NCBI GenBank assembly: GCA_024508935.1
Contig: JANINW010000054.1
Span: 48,536-112,535, forward strand
Length of the DNA: 64,000 bases
Direction of reading: 5' to 3'
Source: Flavipsychrobacter sp.
GTDB lineage: Bacteria > Bacteroidota > Bacteroidia > Chitinophagales > Chitinophagaceae
This document shows, one piece after another, positions 55,078 through 63,591 of the stretch (position 1 is the stretch's first letter; each line of letters begins with the position of its first letter). Below the pieces are notes generated by a model. That model was not told where the DNA came from. It saw only the letters and a program-made list of their open reading frames with translations, and did not search any database. The translations under genes were made by a program, and so were the position numbers.

Positions 55078-55116
55078 ATGTACAATTTACGTAACGAAGA
55101 TAGGCTATAAATAAAA

Positions 55117-55138
55117 GCGCCATGCAATTGCATGGCGC
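55117..55138 (-). terminator. Palindromic terminator of the aminopeptidase P gene
   Basis: GCGCCATGCAATTGCATGGCGC is written here only as halves: GCGCCATGCAA (55117-55127) pairs with TTGCATGGCGC (55128-55138), a perfect 22-bp palindrome. On the minus strand TTTTATTT follows. It lies 19 nt past the aminopeptidase stop. Confidence 0.75.
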
Positions 55139-55157
55139 CTTGGTTAATATTTCAGTT

Positions 55158-56453
55158 TTATTTTTTGCGTTTCATAGCCGCTTCAATTTCTTCTACGGTT
55201 ATGGGGATGCCTTTAAACAAATCGACATTACCGGTTTTGGTCAGCCATATATTGTTTTCTATACGTATACCCATCTGCTCTTCTTCAATATATATGCCGG
55301 GTTCTACCGTCAGCAGCATACCTTCTTTCAATGGTTCTACACGTGTACCGAGGTCATGTACGTCAATACCCAGGTGATGCGATACGCCATGATAGAAGTA
55401 TTTGCGGTAGGCAGGGTTATCAGGGTCCTGGTTTTTAATATCATTTTTGGTAAGCAGGCCCAGCTTCAGCAATTGTTTTTCTGTTTCTGCATTTACCTTG
55501 CCGGTATAGTCTACTATTGATATACCGGGCTTCAGCAGTTTCTTGGCAAAATTGTGTACATCAAGCACCGCATTATACACATCTTTCTGGCGCTTGGTGA
55601 ACTTGCCATTTACCGGTATGGTACGTGTCATATCTGCACAGTAATTGCCATATTCTGCACCAAAGTCCATCAATATCAATTCGCCGTCTTTGCACTCGCT
55701 GTTGTTCTCTACATAGTGCAGCACACGCGCACGGTCACCTGAGGCAATAATGCAATCATACGCATGACGTGTGGCACGGTTGCGCAAAAATTCATGTGTT
55801 ATTTCTGCTTCTATCTCATGCTCATATACACCCGGCTTAATGAACTGCATAACACGGAGAAATGCCTTATGCGTGATGTCAACAGCTTTCTGGGTCACAT
55901 CAATCTCTTCTTTGGTTTTTATTCCGCGCAGATCTTTCATAATGCGTGCCGCACGCTCATAATTGTGCAGCGGAAAACGCTTCATCATATCGTGTACAAA
56001 AAGCAGGTCGGGGCGGAACAGAGAAGTATCCAGGCGGTCGTTCTCATTCGTATCCAGGTACACATTATCGGCGTGGTGCATCATTACCTGCAGCATAGCA
56101 TCTATGCTATCCAGCCACTGTATATTTTTGATGCCGGATATAGCAGTAGCTTCGTCTTTACGCAGTTTATGTCCTTCCCATTTTTCAAGATGCTCATTAG
56201 GGCGAATAAGTACCAGTACTTCACGTGCATTCTTATCAGGATTATCGGGGTACAATATCACCATTGATTTTTCCTGTACTACACCGGAGAGCCATAATAC
56301 ATCTGAATTCGGGCGGTAGGTATAAATAGCATCGCCATTGGTAGGCAATACCGGGTTGTCGGGGAATATAGCTACAGAATTAGGCTTCATCCTTTTCACA
56401 AAACGTGCGCGGTTCTGAGTATACAATTTCGAAGGAATTGGTGTGTATTTCAT
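55158..56453 (-). CDS. Aminopeptidase P family Xaa-Pro peptidase
   Basis: This 431-residue M24-family metallopeptidase removes N-terminal residues preceding proline. An N-terminal AMP_N domain spans about 1-150 (FVKRMKPNSVAIFPDNPVLPTNGD...YRPNSDVLWLSGV). The pita-bread catalytic domain follows, with metal ligands in LMDFGAEYGNYCADMTRTIP (two Asp), HGVSHHLGIDVHD (His), LTVEPGIYIEEE (Glu) and MGIRIENNIWLT (Glu). All ligands are present, so it should be active. It is cytosolic and monocistronic. Confidence 0.93.
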   Translation of the reverse strand: MKYTPIPSKLYTQNRARFVKRMKPNSVAIFPDNPVLPTNGDAIYTYRPNSDVLWLSGVVQEKSMVILYPDNPDKNAREVLVLIRPNEHLEKWEGHKLRKDEATAISGIKNIQWLDSIDAMLQVMMHHADNVYLDTNENDRLDTSLFRPDLLFVHDMMKRFPLHNYERAARIMKDLRGIKTKEEIDVTQKAVDITHKAFLRVMQFIKPGVYEHEIEAEITHEFLRNRATRHAYDCIIASGDRARVLHYVENNSECKDGELILMDFGAEYGNYCADMTRTIPVNGKFTKRQKDVYNAVLDVHNFAKKLLKPGISIVDYTGKVNAETEKQLLKLGLLTKNDIKNQDPDNPAYRKYFYHGVSHHLGIDVHDLGTRVEPLKEGMLLTVEPGIYIEEEQMGIRIENNIWLTKTGNVDLFKGIPITVEEIEAAMKRKK

Positions 56454-56512
56454 CGTATTTGAAAAATAAGAAGCGTGAAGTTAAGAAGTATTACCAAAGT
56501 AGCAGGCAAGAG

Positions 56513-56540
56513 AAAGGGGGTATTTTGATATACCCCCTTT
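56513..56540 (-). terminator. Terminator of ychF
   Basis: An 11-bp perfect stem AAAGGGGGTAT/ATACCCCCTTT (56513-56523 with 56530-56540) with a 6-nt loop is followed on the minus strand by TTTCTCTT. It lies about 25 nt past the ychF stop. Confidence 0.8.
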
Positions 56541-56565
56541 TGTATCTATAGCCTGGTAAGGCAGA

Positions 56566-57663
56566 TTATACGTTAAAACGGAAATGCAACACATCACCGT
56601 CATTCACTACATATTCTTTACCTTCTATGCGCAGTTTACCATTCTCACGGCAGGCTGCTTCGCTACCATATTGTACATAGTCAGCATAAGCTATCGTTTC
56701 TGCTTTGATAAAGCCTTTTTCAAAATCGGTGTGTATCACGCTGGCTGCCTGTGGCGCTTTCCAGCCACGGTGTATGGTCCAGGCGCGTACTTCCTGTACA
56801 CCCGCAGTAAAATAGGTAATAAGGTTCAGCAACCTATATGCTGCGCGTATCAGGCGGTTAAGGCCGGGTTCTGTAAGACCATACTCGCTCAGGAATAACG
56901 CCTTGTCATCCTCATTCTCCATTTCAGATATTTGTGCCTCTATCGAATTGTTCATAACGATCACTTCGGCACCTTCTTCAGTTGCAGCTTTCACCAACGC
57001 TTCTGAGTATTTATTACCTGTATGTATGGCAGCCTCGTCAATATTAGCCACATATAATACCGGCTTCTGCGTAAGCAGGAACAAGTCTGCTACTGCTTCC
57101 AGTTCTTCCCCTTCCAGTTGCAGTCCGCGTATGTTCTTGCCCTGCGACAGATATTCCTGGCAGCGTACCAGTACATCGTATACACGCTTAGCCTTAGGAT
57201 CGTTTTTGGCTATTTTCTCATACCGCTGCATTTTCTTCTCAACGCTGTCCAGGTCTTTCAGCTGCAGCTCAGTATCAATTATTTCCTTGTCGCCTACGGG
57301 GTTAATCTCGCCTTCTTCACGCAGGATATTCTCATCTTCAAAGCAGCGTATCACGTGAACGATAGCGTCTACTTCACGTATATTGGCCAGGAATTTATTA
57401 CCCAGGCCCTCACCTTTGCTGGCCCCTTTTACCAGGCCAGCTATGTCCACGAATTCTATTGTTGTGGGTACAACACGTTGTGGCTGTACAAGTTCTGACA
57501 GTTTTGCCAGCCTTTCATCCGGCACATCTACCTGTCCTACGTTAGGTTCAATAGTACAGAAACGATAATTGGAAGCCTGCGCTTTAGCGCTGTTGCTCAC
57601 CGCATTAAACAGGGTTGATTTTCCTACATTGGGTAAACCCACAATACCTACTTGCAAAGCCAT
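56566..57663 (-). CDS. ychF: Redox-regulated ATPase YchF (Obg family)
   Basis: This 365-residue P-loop protein has G1 [15 protein letters not shown] at residue ~7, G3 [20 protein letters not shown], and the NxxE-type specificity loop (YVANIDEAA) that makes YchF prefer ATP over GTP. A C-terminal TGS domain contains [29 protein letters not shown] and the terminal [13 protein letters not shown]. It is a ribosome-associated protein linked to oxidative stress. A perfect -7 box lies 20 nt upstream of the ATG. Confidence 0.96.
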   Translation of the reverse strand: MALQVGIVGLPNVGKSTLFNAVSNSAKAQASNYRFCTIEPNVGQVDVPDERLAKLSELVQPQRVVPTTIEFVDIAGLVKGASKGEGLGNKFLANIREVDAIVHVIRCFEDENILREEGEINPVGDKEIIDTELQLKDLDSVEKKMQRYEKIAKNDPKAKRVYDVLVRCQEYLSQGKNIRGLQLEGEELEAVADLFLLTQKPVLYVANIDEAAIHTGNKYSEALVKAATEEGAEVIVMNNSIEAQISEMENEDDKALFLSEYGLTEPGLNRLIRAAYRLLNLITYFTAGVQEVRAWTIHRGWKAPQAASVIHTDFEKGFIKAETIAYADYVQYGSEAACRENGKLRIEGKEYVVNDGDVLHFRFNV

Positions 57664-57683
57664 ATTCCTGAAAAAAATTTGCG

Positions 57684-57691
57684 CAAAGGTA
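57684..57691 (-). promoter_or_regulatory. -7 promoter box of ychF
   Basis: Minus-strand TACCTTTG, a perfect TAnnTTTG, lies 20 nt before the ychF ATG and 23 nt past the acyltransferase stop. Confidence 0.5.
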
Positions 57692-57713
57692 ATGGTATTT
57701 GTGATTTTGGGTT

Positions 57714-58478
57714 TTACGATTTGTTATTATCTGCAATATATGCGGGAGAGAGGCGTAGCATCTCCTCCTCCATCAGCCTGTACACCTGTTGTTTTAAGGC
57801 AGGCAGATCCTCCATAGTAAGTCCTTCGGTAGGTATCAATGGCAGGTACACCACCCGGTTGCGGCCGGGAGAAAATTTGTACCAGGCAGTATAGGTCCAG
57901 CGGTCGTATGTGTCAGGAAAAAGCATGGGCAGTACCGGTACCTGCGCACTGATGGCCAGCCGGAAAGCGCCGTCATAAAATTGCTTCATTGCGTGGCCGG
58001 TCTCGTTAAAGGTACCCTCGGGGAAGACCGCTACATTACATTCATTCTTCAGCATCCGCCACATCAGGCGCATGCTTTTAGCCCGGCTGTGGGTGCTGCT
58101 GCGGTCTACCAGTATTGCCAGCTGTCGATACACAAAGCCAAATACAGGTACACGGGCCATTTCTTTTTTTGCCAGTGTGCGGAAATAGGATGGCAGTGCG
58201 GCGTAAATAAGAACGGTATCGAGATAGGAGATATGATTGGCGACGGCCACATATTTTTTATTGGGCACAGGCCTCGTACCCTGGCGCCGTACAGGCATAC
58301 CTATAAGCGCCAGCCAGCCTATGGCCCAGTAGTGCACAATATGCCATATGATCTCCCGCGCCAGCGGTTTATCGCGAAGGCCTATCAAAAAAAATATAGG
58401 GAATGCGATAAGCAGGCACACAAGAAATGTGAGCAATACAAAGCTTGTATAAAAAGGCTGCAGGAGCTTCCTTATCAT
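57714..58478 (-). CDS. 1-acyl-sn-glycerol-3-phosphate acyltransferase (PlsC-type)
   Basis: This 254-residue membrane acyltransferase adds a second acyl chain to lysophosphatidic acid or a related acceptor. It has two N-terminal hydrophobic helices, the catalytic motif ANHISYLDTV (H-x4-D) near residue 85, a glycerol-phosphate site FPEGTFNETG near 155, and the third and fourth motifs GAFRLAISAQVPVLPM. It lies 4 nt after the small 4-TM gene, so the two are co-transcribed. Several Bacteroidota PlsC paralogues work on other lipids, including ornithine and N-acyl lipids, so the exact acceptor is open. Confidence 0.88.
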   Translation of the reverse strand: MIRKLLQPFYTSFVLLTFLVCLLIAFPIFFLIGLRDKPLAREIIWHIVHYWAIGWLALIGMPVRRQGTRPVPNKKYVAVANHISYLDTVLIYAALPSYFRTLAKKEMARVPVFGFVYRQLAILVDRSSTHSRAKSMRLMWRMLKNECNVAVFPEGTFNETGHAMKQFYDGAFRLAISAQVPVLPMLFPDTYDRWTYTAWYKFSPGRNRVVYLPLIPTEGLTMEDLPALKQQVYRLMEEEMLRLSPAYIADNNKS

Positions 58479-58482
58479 ACCA

Positions 58483-58941
58483 TTACATACCTGGGAATAA
58501 CGGACGACCTACCAGCTCGCGTCCCGGCCATGGAATAGTGGCCAGTATAATGATGAGGGCTATGAAAGTAAACCAGAATAGTTTTTTAAACTTAGCCCCG
58601 TCAGCTATATTCTTTTTTACAGAACTATACCCGATGTGTATCAGTATGATAGCTATAAGCATACCGGTTATGTGCTCTACACTCCAGAAACGCAATGCTT
58701 TATTGGACATAGCCATGCCGGATGCAAGCGTATTGTGCCAGCCTTTCATAAAATACAACGCAAGGCCCAGCAGCAATTGTATGTCTGCACTAATCATCAT
58801 AAATAATGCAATGCGTTTGTCGCCTGCAGCGAATACTTTTTTACCATTCATGCCGCTCAAGCCTTTGAAAAGCGATAGAACGACAAAAAGCAAAACAACC
58901 CAGCGCATGAAATTATGCAGATGTAAAAGGCCCTGTTCCAT
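58483..58941 (-). CDS. Four-helix membrane protein of unknown function (cytochrome b-like histidines)
   Basis: This 152-residue protein has four transmembrane helices: MRWVVLLFVVLSLFKGL, FMMISADIQLLLGLALYFM, FWSVEHITGMLIAIILIHIG and LFWFTFIALIIILATIPW. Histidines near or inside helices 1 and 3 (LHLHNFMRW, SVEHITG, LIHIG) could bind haem, and relatives are often loosely labelled cytochrome b, but no haem binding is shown. The C-terminus PWPGRELVGRPLFPGM recalls small conserved proteins of this phylum. It heads a two-gene operon with the PlsC-type gene. Confidence 0.7.
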   Translation of the reverse strand: MEQGLLHLHNFMRWVVLLFVVLSLFKGLSGMNGKKVFAAGDKRIALFMMISADIQLLLGLALYFMKGWHNTLASGMAMSNKALRFWSVEHITGMLIAIILIHIGYSSVKKNIADGAKFKKLFWFTFIALIIILATIPWPGRELVGRPLFPGM

Positions 58942-58988
58942 ATTGAAAATTTTGGTGGTTAAATTTAATGCTAAATTAGGCGTTCTAT

Positions 58989-60896
58989 TTAGTTTGGCAC
59001 ATACATTTTATCATGTATCAATGTATTGTTATACAATTGCACAAACGCTTTAAAATAAGGGTAAACGACCTGCAAAGCAGTATCGTTCTTTGAATACGCC
59101 AGGTTATTCACTCCCATTATCGGTTTGGTGAAATCGTATAGTTCATTGGTCACCAGTCCTTTTGTCTTCATCAGGTACCCGTTCATCAGCCACTGGTAAT
59201 GGTTGTCCAGCTCATTGATGGTAAAACGTGGAGACGCGGGATGGAACAGGCTATTCCCAAAAGCAAAAAATGGTTTGCTGTAGCCTAAGTAGTCGAGTAC
59301 ACTTGGCAAAATGTCTATTTGCTGTGCTATGGTGTCTGTATATCCCCTCAGCATTGTATCGCCCGGCGCAAAGAAAACAATGGGTATAGAATACACACCC
59401 ATATCGGAATAGGTATCTGGGTTATCGCTCAGCAGGCAGGCATGGTCGGCACTGAATACAAACAAAGTGTTTTCATACCAATCTTGCTTCTCCGCATTTT
59501 GGAAGAACTTACGCAACGACATATCTGTATAGGCCATGGTTTGCGTCAGGTCTAGCCGCCCTTTAGGTAGTACATTTTTATATTGTTCCGGCACTTTAAA
59601 CGGATCGTGGGAGCTTAGTGTAAATACCGTAGTAAGAAATGGCTGCGGCATAGAGCTCATCATATTGGCAAAATACTGGAGGTACGGTTCGTCCCATATA
59701 CCCCAGTTACCATCGTAGTCTTTATCGTTATTGTATTCCGTACGACCATAGTATTTGTCGTAACCTGCGTTTGCCGCAAAAACATCAAAGCTCATCGTAC
59801 CATTGGTACCACCATGAAAAAAGGCAGAAGTATAACCTTCCTGCTTCAATAAGCCGGGCAAGGCTGTTATACGGTTGGTGCCATAATAAGAGGTTGTAAA
59901 TGGTTCATCCATTAACGAAGGGATACCTGCTACTACTGCAGGAATACCTTCGGCAGAATGCAGTGCATTGGCATATCCTTTCCGGCAGGTATAGGCGTGC
60001 TGCATCAGGCTATCCAGGAAAGGGGTATAGCTTTGCGTACCCAGCCCTGTAAACTCTCTTGAAAAACTTTCCAGGATAATGATGACCACGTTCTTTTTAC
60101 GAAACGGCTTGCCGGAATATTGTTTAACCGGGTCGAAGTATTTCTTCAGTTCCACGTCGGAATAATAATGCAGCTCGGGCAATTGGTTATTGGTGTACGA
60201 ATGGATAATGCTGAAAGGTGTGCTGATGACCACAGGTACAAACTTGTTGCTGGCCACCTGCAATGCCGTACTGTTATTAATAGGTGTACGTTGCAAGCCG
60301 CCGCGAATGAGAATAATACTCAACCCGCATGCAACCAGCAGCACGGTTGTTTGCAACAGGAAGTGCACACCATACCGCCCTGTTGGCCTCGAGGTAACAG
60401 GCGTGACTTTTACAATACGCCTGTTTACAGTGACCAATAAAATGAACAGCGCAATAAGTGCCACTGGTACATACCAGTAGTCTGTAATAAAATGCGGCAG
60501 CAATGTCCAGAAATCACCTTTCCGGCTCACCATATGCAGCACATCGGCAGTAGAGCGCTTTAAGGTGAAAGGGAAATACGCCCAATCGCTTATTTCAAAA
60601 GCGAGAGCGATCATATTCACACCTATAAATACCCATTGCAGCATTTTATCCCACCACGGCAGCAGCCACAGCGGCAATGGCAGCAGCAGGAACACGAGGT
60701 AAACACTGTTTACCGTCAGCAGCATAGAAATATCGAACCGCAGCGCATAAAATGCTATCTGCAAAAAGCTCTTCAATCCAAGATCCCTGAAATGATCGAG
60801 GTTTATCAGTACAAATGCGCATCTGCTGATCAAATAGCAAAAGAGCAAAAGCAATAATTGGTAGGATAATCTCTTTAGTGGCTGTAGTATGTTCAT
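58989..60896 (-). CDS. LTA-synthase-family membrane phosphotransferase (sulfatase fold)
   Basis: This 635-residue protein has about five N-terminal transmembrane helices (to residue ~190) and an extracytoplasmic alkaline-phosphatase/sulfatase-like domain. Signatures are KNVVIIILESFSREFTGLGT with the metal-binding Glu, the nucleophile region HSAEGIPAVVAGIPSL, FHGGTNGTMSFD, and the second metal site LFVFSADHACLL. Family members move phosphoglycerol or phosphoethanolamine from lipids to glycans; a Gram-negative host has no lipoteichoic acid, so the acceptor is probably a periplasmic glycan or LPS. It starts 1 nt after the YfiT-like gene, in one operon. Confidence 0.88.
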   Translation of the reverse strand: MNILQPLKRLSYQLLLLLFCYLISRCAFVLINLDHFRDLGLKSFLQIAFYALRFDISMLLTVNSVYLVFLLLPLPLWLLPWWDKMLQWVFIGVNMIALAFEISDWAYFPFTLKRSTADVLHMVSRKGDFWTLLPHFITDYWYVPVALIALFILLVTVNRRIVKVTPVTSRPTGRYGVHFLLQTTVLLVACGLSIILIRGGLQRTPINNSTALQVASNKFVPVVISTPFSIIHSYTNNQLPELHYYSDVELKKYFDPVKQYSGKPFRKKNVVIIILESFSREFTGLGTQSYTPFLDSLMQHAYTCRKGYANALHSAEGIPAVVAGIPSLMDEPFTTSYYGTNRITALPGLLKQEGYTSAFFHGGTNGTMSFDVFAANAGYDKYYGRTEYNNDKDYDGNWGIWDEPYLQYFANMMSSMPQPFLTTVFTLSSHDPFKVPEQYKNVLPKGRLDLTQTMAYTDMSLRKFFQNAEKQDWYENTLFVFSADHACLLSDNPDTYSDMGVYSIPIVFFAPGDTMLRGYTDTIAQQIDILPSVLDYLGYSKPFFAFGNSLFHPASPRFTINELDNHYQWLMNGYLMKTKGLVTNELYDFTKPIMGVNNLAYSKNDTALQVVYPYFKAFVQLYNNTLIHDKMYVPN

Positions 60897-60897
60897 T

Positions 60898-61437
60898 TTA
60901 CCAGTTCATTCGCTGCCTTAACTGGCGCACCTGCTCCATATGATGCCGCCCGTGCCATGCATAAAGGTCGGCCATTTCCCATAGCGGCACATAACGTTCA
61001 TGTTCGGGATGATAATAGGTGCGCTCCCAGTCTGAAGGTTGCATATTGCGCAGTACCTGCCCCCAGCGGCGGTGCAATGCATGCAGCAGGGTAATGGAAA
61101 CATTTACAGGTTCAATATTCACGTCCGGCAACTCTGCCCATAGCTTTTCATCATATGGTTTTATCACCGGGCTCTCTTCGGTAAGCGCCAGTTTCAGCCT
61201 TATATAAGCATTCATATGGCTGTCGGCAATATGGTGTATTACTTGCGTCACCGTCCAGCCACCGGGCCTGTAGGGGGTTTCCAACTGTTCTGCGTCAAGA
61301 TTTTCAATACATAAGTCCAGCCATTTGGGCAGGGCTTCTATTGCAGCTATCCACTCGTTTTGCATTTCGGGATAATATTTTTCGGGCGCCTGGAAACGTC
61401 CTATAGGATAGCGCAACTGTTCATGACTTTCGTCCAT
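60898..61437 (-). CDS. YfiT-family DinB-like metal-dependent protein
   Basis: This 179-residue four-helix-bundle protein is in the DinB/YfiT group. The start 'LRYPIGRFQAPEKYYPEMQNEWI' and the ligand-bearing helices VTQVIHHIADSHMNAYIR and YAWHGRHHMEQVRQLRQRM match the YfiT family, whose three histidines hold a nickel or zinc ion. Homologues include bacillithiol S-transferases (BstA), but many Bacteroidota copies are simply called putative metal-dependent hydrolases, and no substrate is known here. It is co-transcribed with the LTA-synthase-like gene (1-nt gap) and has a perfect -7 box 25 nt upstream. Confidence 0.85.
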   Translation of the reverse strand: MDESHEQLRYPIGRFQAPEKYYPEMQNEWIAAIEALPKWLDLCIENLDAEQLETPYRPGGWTVTQVIHHIADSHMNAYIRLKLALTEESPVIKPYDEKLWAELPDVNIEPVNVSITLLHALHRRWGQVLRNMQPSDWERTYYHPEHERYVPLWEMADLYAWHGRHHMEQVRQLRQRMNW

Positions 61438-61462
61438 AAAAGGCGAAGAAATTAGTTAACAG

Positions 61463-61470
61463 CAAAAATA
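61463..61470 (-). promoter_or_regulatory. -7 promoter box of the YfiT-LTA-synthase-like operon
   Basis: Minus-strand TATTTTTG, a perfect TAnnTTTG, lies 25 nt before the YfiT-like ATG, in the short gap shared with the divergent DUF3667 gene. Confidence 0.5.
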
Positions 61471-61530
61471 TGCCAGTAAATAATAAAAAACGTGCTGTTT
61501 GATTATTTTTACTGCAAACACCACCTGCCC

Positions 61531-62550
61531 ATGTCGCACCTGCACGAACGTAAGGAAAAAGTATGCCTCAACTGTGGCGCCAACCTTATTGGCCGCTATT
61601 GCCAGGACTGCGGACAGGAAAATGTAGAGCCTAAAGAAAGCCTTGGACATCTTATTACCCACTTCTTTAATGATGTGACCCATTTCGACGGCAAGTTTTT
61701 TAGCTCTATGAAATACCTGCTGCTGAAACCGGGGTTTCTTACAGAGGAATATGCCAAAGGAAGAAGGGCTGCTTATTTGAACCCTATCAGGATGTACCTG
61801 TTCATATCGGCAATGTTCTTCCTGGTACTTATGACTTTTTTTGTAGACCGTGCTGAACATACAGTAACTACTACCAAGACGACTACACATAGGGATACTA
61901 CAGCATTGCGAAAAGGTATTTCCGCTATGCGTCATACACTGGACAGCCTTGCCGTAGAACAAGACAGTACGGAAACTGCCGCTATAGATAGTGCCTTAGT
62001 AAAAGCTGACGCTGAACCCAAAAATGTACATGAATATGATTCTATGCAGGCGGCATTGCCAAAAGCAAAGAGAGACAATTTCATAGACCGCTATTTTAAC
62101 CGGAGAGCTGCAGCTCTACATTCCTGGGGCACGGAGCATTCAAAAGAGGCACAACACCGGATGACTGAAAAGTTTTTCCATTCTATGCCCTATATGCTGT
62201 TTATTTCGCTGCCCCTTATTGCATTACTGCTAAAGCTGCTATATGTGCGCCGTAAACAGTTTTATTACGTATCGCATATCATTTTCCTGCTGCATTATTA
62301 TTGCATCATATTTATAGCATTCTTTTTAATGCTATTTGCGCAACGCCTGCCTTATGGTGCAGTTATAGCTACCAGCTTGTTATTTATCGGGTATATCGTA
62401 TACCTGTATTTCGCTATGCTGCGTTTCTACAAACAAGGCTGGTTTAAAACCTTTGTGAAGTATTTCATTTTTGTTTTCCTGGCAGGCTTTGTGGTAAGTA
62501 TACTCACATTACTTTTAGCGCTAAATTCTATATTCAACGCAGTAGCATAA
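61531..62550 (+). CDS. DUF3667 membrane protein, first of a tandem pair
   Basis: This 339-residue protein starts at the ATG at 61531. An N-terminal zinc-ribbon-like motif CLNCGANLIGRYCQDCGQEN is followed by the DUF3667 core (HFFNDVTHFDGKFFSSMKYL, LLKPGFLTEEYAKGRRAAYL, PIRMYLFISAMFF). The middle 130 residues (about 115-240) are hydrophilic and predicted disordered or coiled. Four hydrophobic helices follow at the C-terminus. Function is unknown. It is separated from a close paralogue by only 11 nt. Confidence 0.87.
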   Translation: MSHLHERKEKVCLNCGANLIGRYCQDCGQENVEPKESLGHLITHFFNDVTHFDGKFFSSMKYLLLKPGFLTEEYAKGRRAAYLNPIRMYLFISAMFFLVLMTFFVDRAEHTVTTTKTTTHRDTTALRKGISAMRHTLDSLAVEQDSTETAAIDSALVKADAEPKNVHEYDSMQAALPKAKRDNFIDRYFNRRAAALHSWGTEHSKEAQHRMTEKFFHSMPYMLFISLPLIALLLKLLYVRRKQFYYVSHIIFLLHYYCIIFIAFFLMLFAQRLPYGAVIATSLLFIGYIVYLYFAMLRFYKQGWFKTFVKYFIFVFLAGFVVSILTLLLALNSIFNAVA

Positions 62551-62561
62551 TCCCCAACCCT

Positions 62562-63590
62562 ATGTCGCACGAGCATGTACGTTCTGAAAAAGTTTGCCTG
62601 AATTGTGGTACATATCCTCTTCATGACCGCTATTGCCATCATTGCGGGCAGGAGAATGTGGAACCACGGCAAACCTTGTGGCATTTGGTGGTGCATTTCT
62701 TCAATGACGTAACGCACTTCGATGGCAAGTTCTTTAGCACGCTGAAATACCTGCTGTTCAAACCCGGTTTTCTTTCTGATGAATATGTAAAGGGGCGCCG
62801 TATAAAATACCTGGACCCGATACGGATGTACCTGTTTATCTCTGCGGTTTTTCTATTTGTATTCCTGGCTGTCGTTCATCCTCCGCATCGTGTATCTCTG
62901 AAAAAAGACCGGGAAATCATTCATGCTACGGACTCTATGCGCCTGGCTGAAATGGAAGACAACCTCAATGGGCTGTTCGATGATTATGACCATGAATCAG
63001 TTTTCATTCTTAATGTACCGTATGCATACCGGCATGGAGAAAAATATTATGATTCTGTACAGCAATCGTTGCCCGCAGGGAAAAGAGATGGATGGTTTAC
63101 CCGTTATATGGCCAAGCGGCAAATAGGCATGTACGAGGTATATGATGAAGAACCATATAATTTTCTGCAGGCTGCTATAGAAAGGTTCCTGCATTCATTT
63201 GCCAAGATCTTCTTTATAGCACTGCCGTTCTTTGCCTTCTTTTTATGGTTGCTGTACATACGCAGCAGGAAAAAATATTACTATGTAGCCCATGCCATAT
63301 TCTCATTGCACTATTTCAGTGTAGGACTTATGTTCACGCTTCTGTTCCTCCCGTTTATATACCTGGACCTGAGGTATAACAGTTCTGATTACCCGCTATA
63401 TCCGTTTATGGTCTTAGCCCTGTATATAGGCATGATCGTTTACCTGTATATAGCAATGAAACGGTTCTATGCACAAGGCTGGTTCAAGACATTAGTGAAA
63501 CATATTATCCTGAGCGCAGCTACCAGCGCTCTGGTGCTTTTCATTTTCTTTGTCATGTTCCTCAACTCGTTCTTAAGCGCCGGGCATTAA
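62562..63590 (+). CDS. DUF3667 membrane protein, second of a tandem pair
   Basis: This 342-residue protein closely resembles the preceding gene product: CLNCGTYPLHDRYCHHCGQEN, HFFNDVTHFDGKFFSTLKYL, LFKPGFLSDEYVKGRRIKYL and PIRMYLFISAVFLF are near-identical to the first copy. The hydrophilic middle (about 105-210) is different, and the C-terminal helices (FFIALPFFAFFLWLLY, FSVGLMFTLLFLPFIYL, YIGMIVYLYIAMKRFY) are similar. It arose by local duplication; both copies look intact. Function is unknown. Confidence 0.88.
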   Translation: MSHEHVRSEKVCLNCGTYPLHDRYCHHCGQENVEPRQTLWHLVVHFFNDVTHFDGKFFSTLKYLLFKPGFLSDEYVKGRRIKYLDPIRMYLFISAVFLFVFLAVVHPPHRVSLKKDREIIHATDSMRLAEMEDNLNGLFDDYDHESVFILNVPYAYRHGEKYYDSVQQSLPAGKRDGWFTRYMAKRQIGMYEVYDEEPYNFLQAAIERFLHSFAKIFFIALPFFAFFLWLLYIRSRKKYYYVAHAIFSLHYFSVGLMFTLLFLPFIYLDLRYNSSDYPLYPFMVLALYIGMIVYLYIAMKRFYAQGWFKTLVKHIILSAATSALVLFIFFVMFLNSFLSAGH

Positions 63591-63591
63591 C

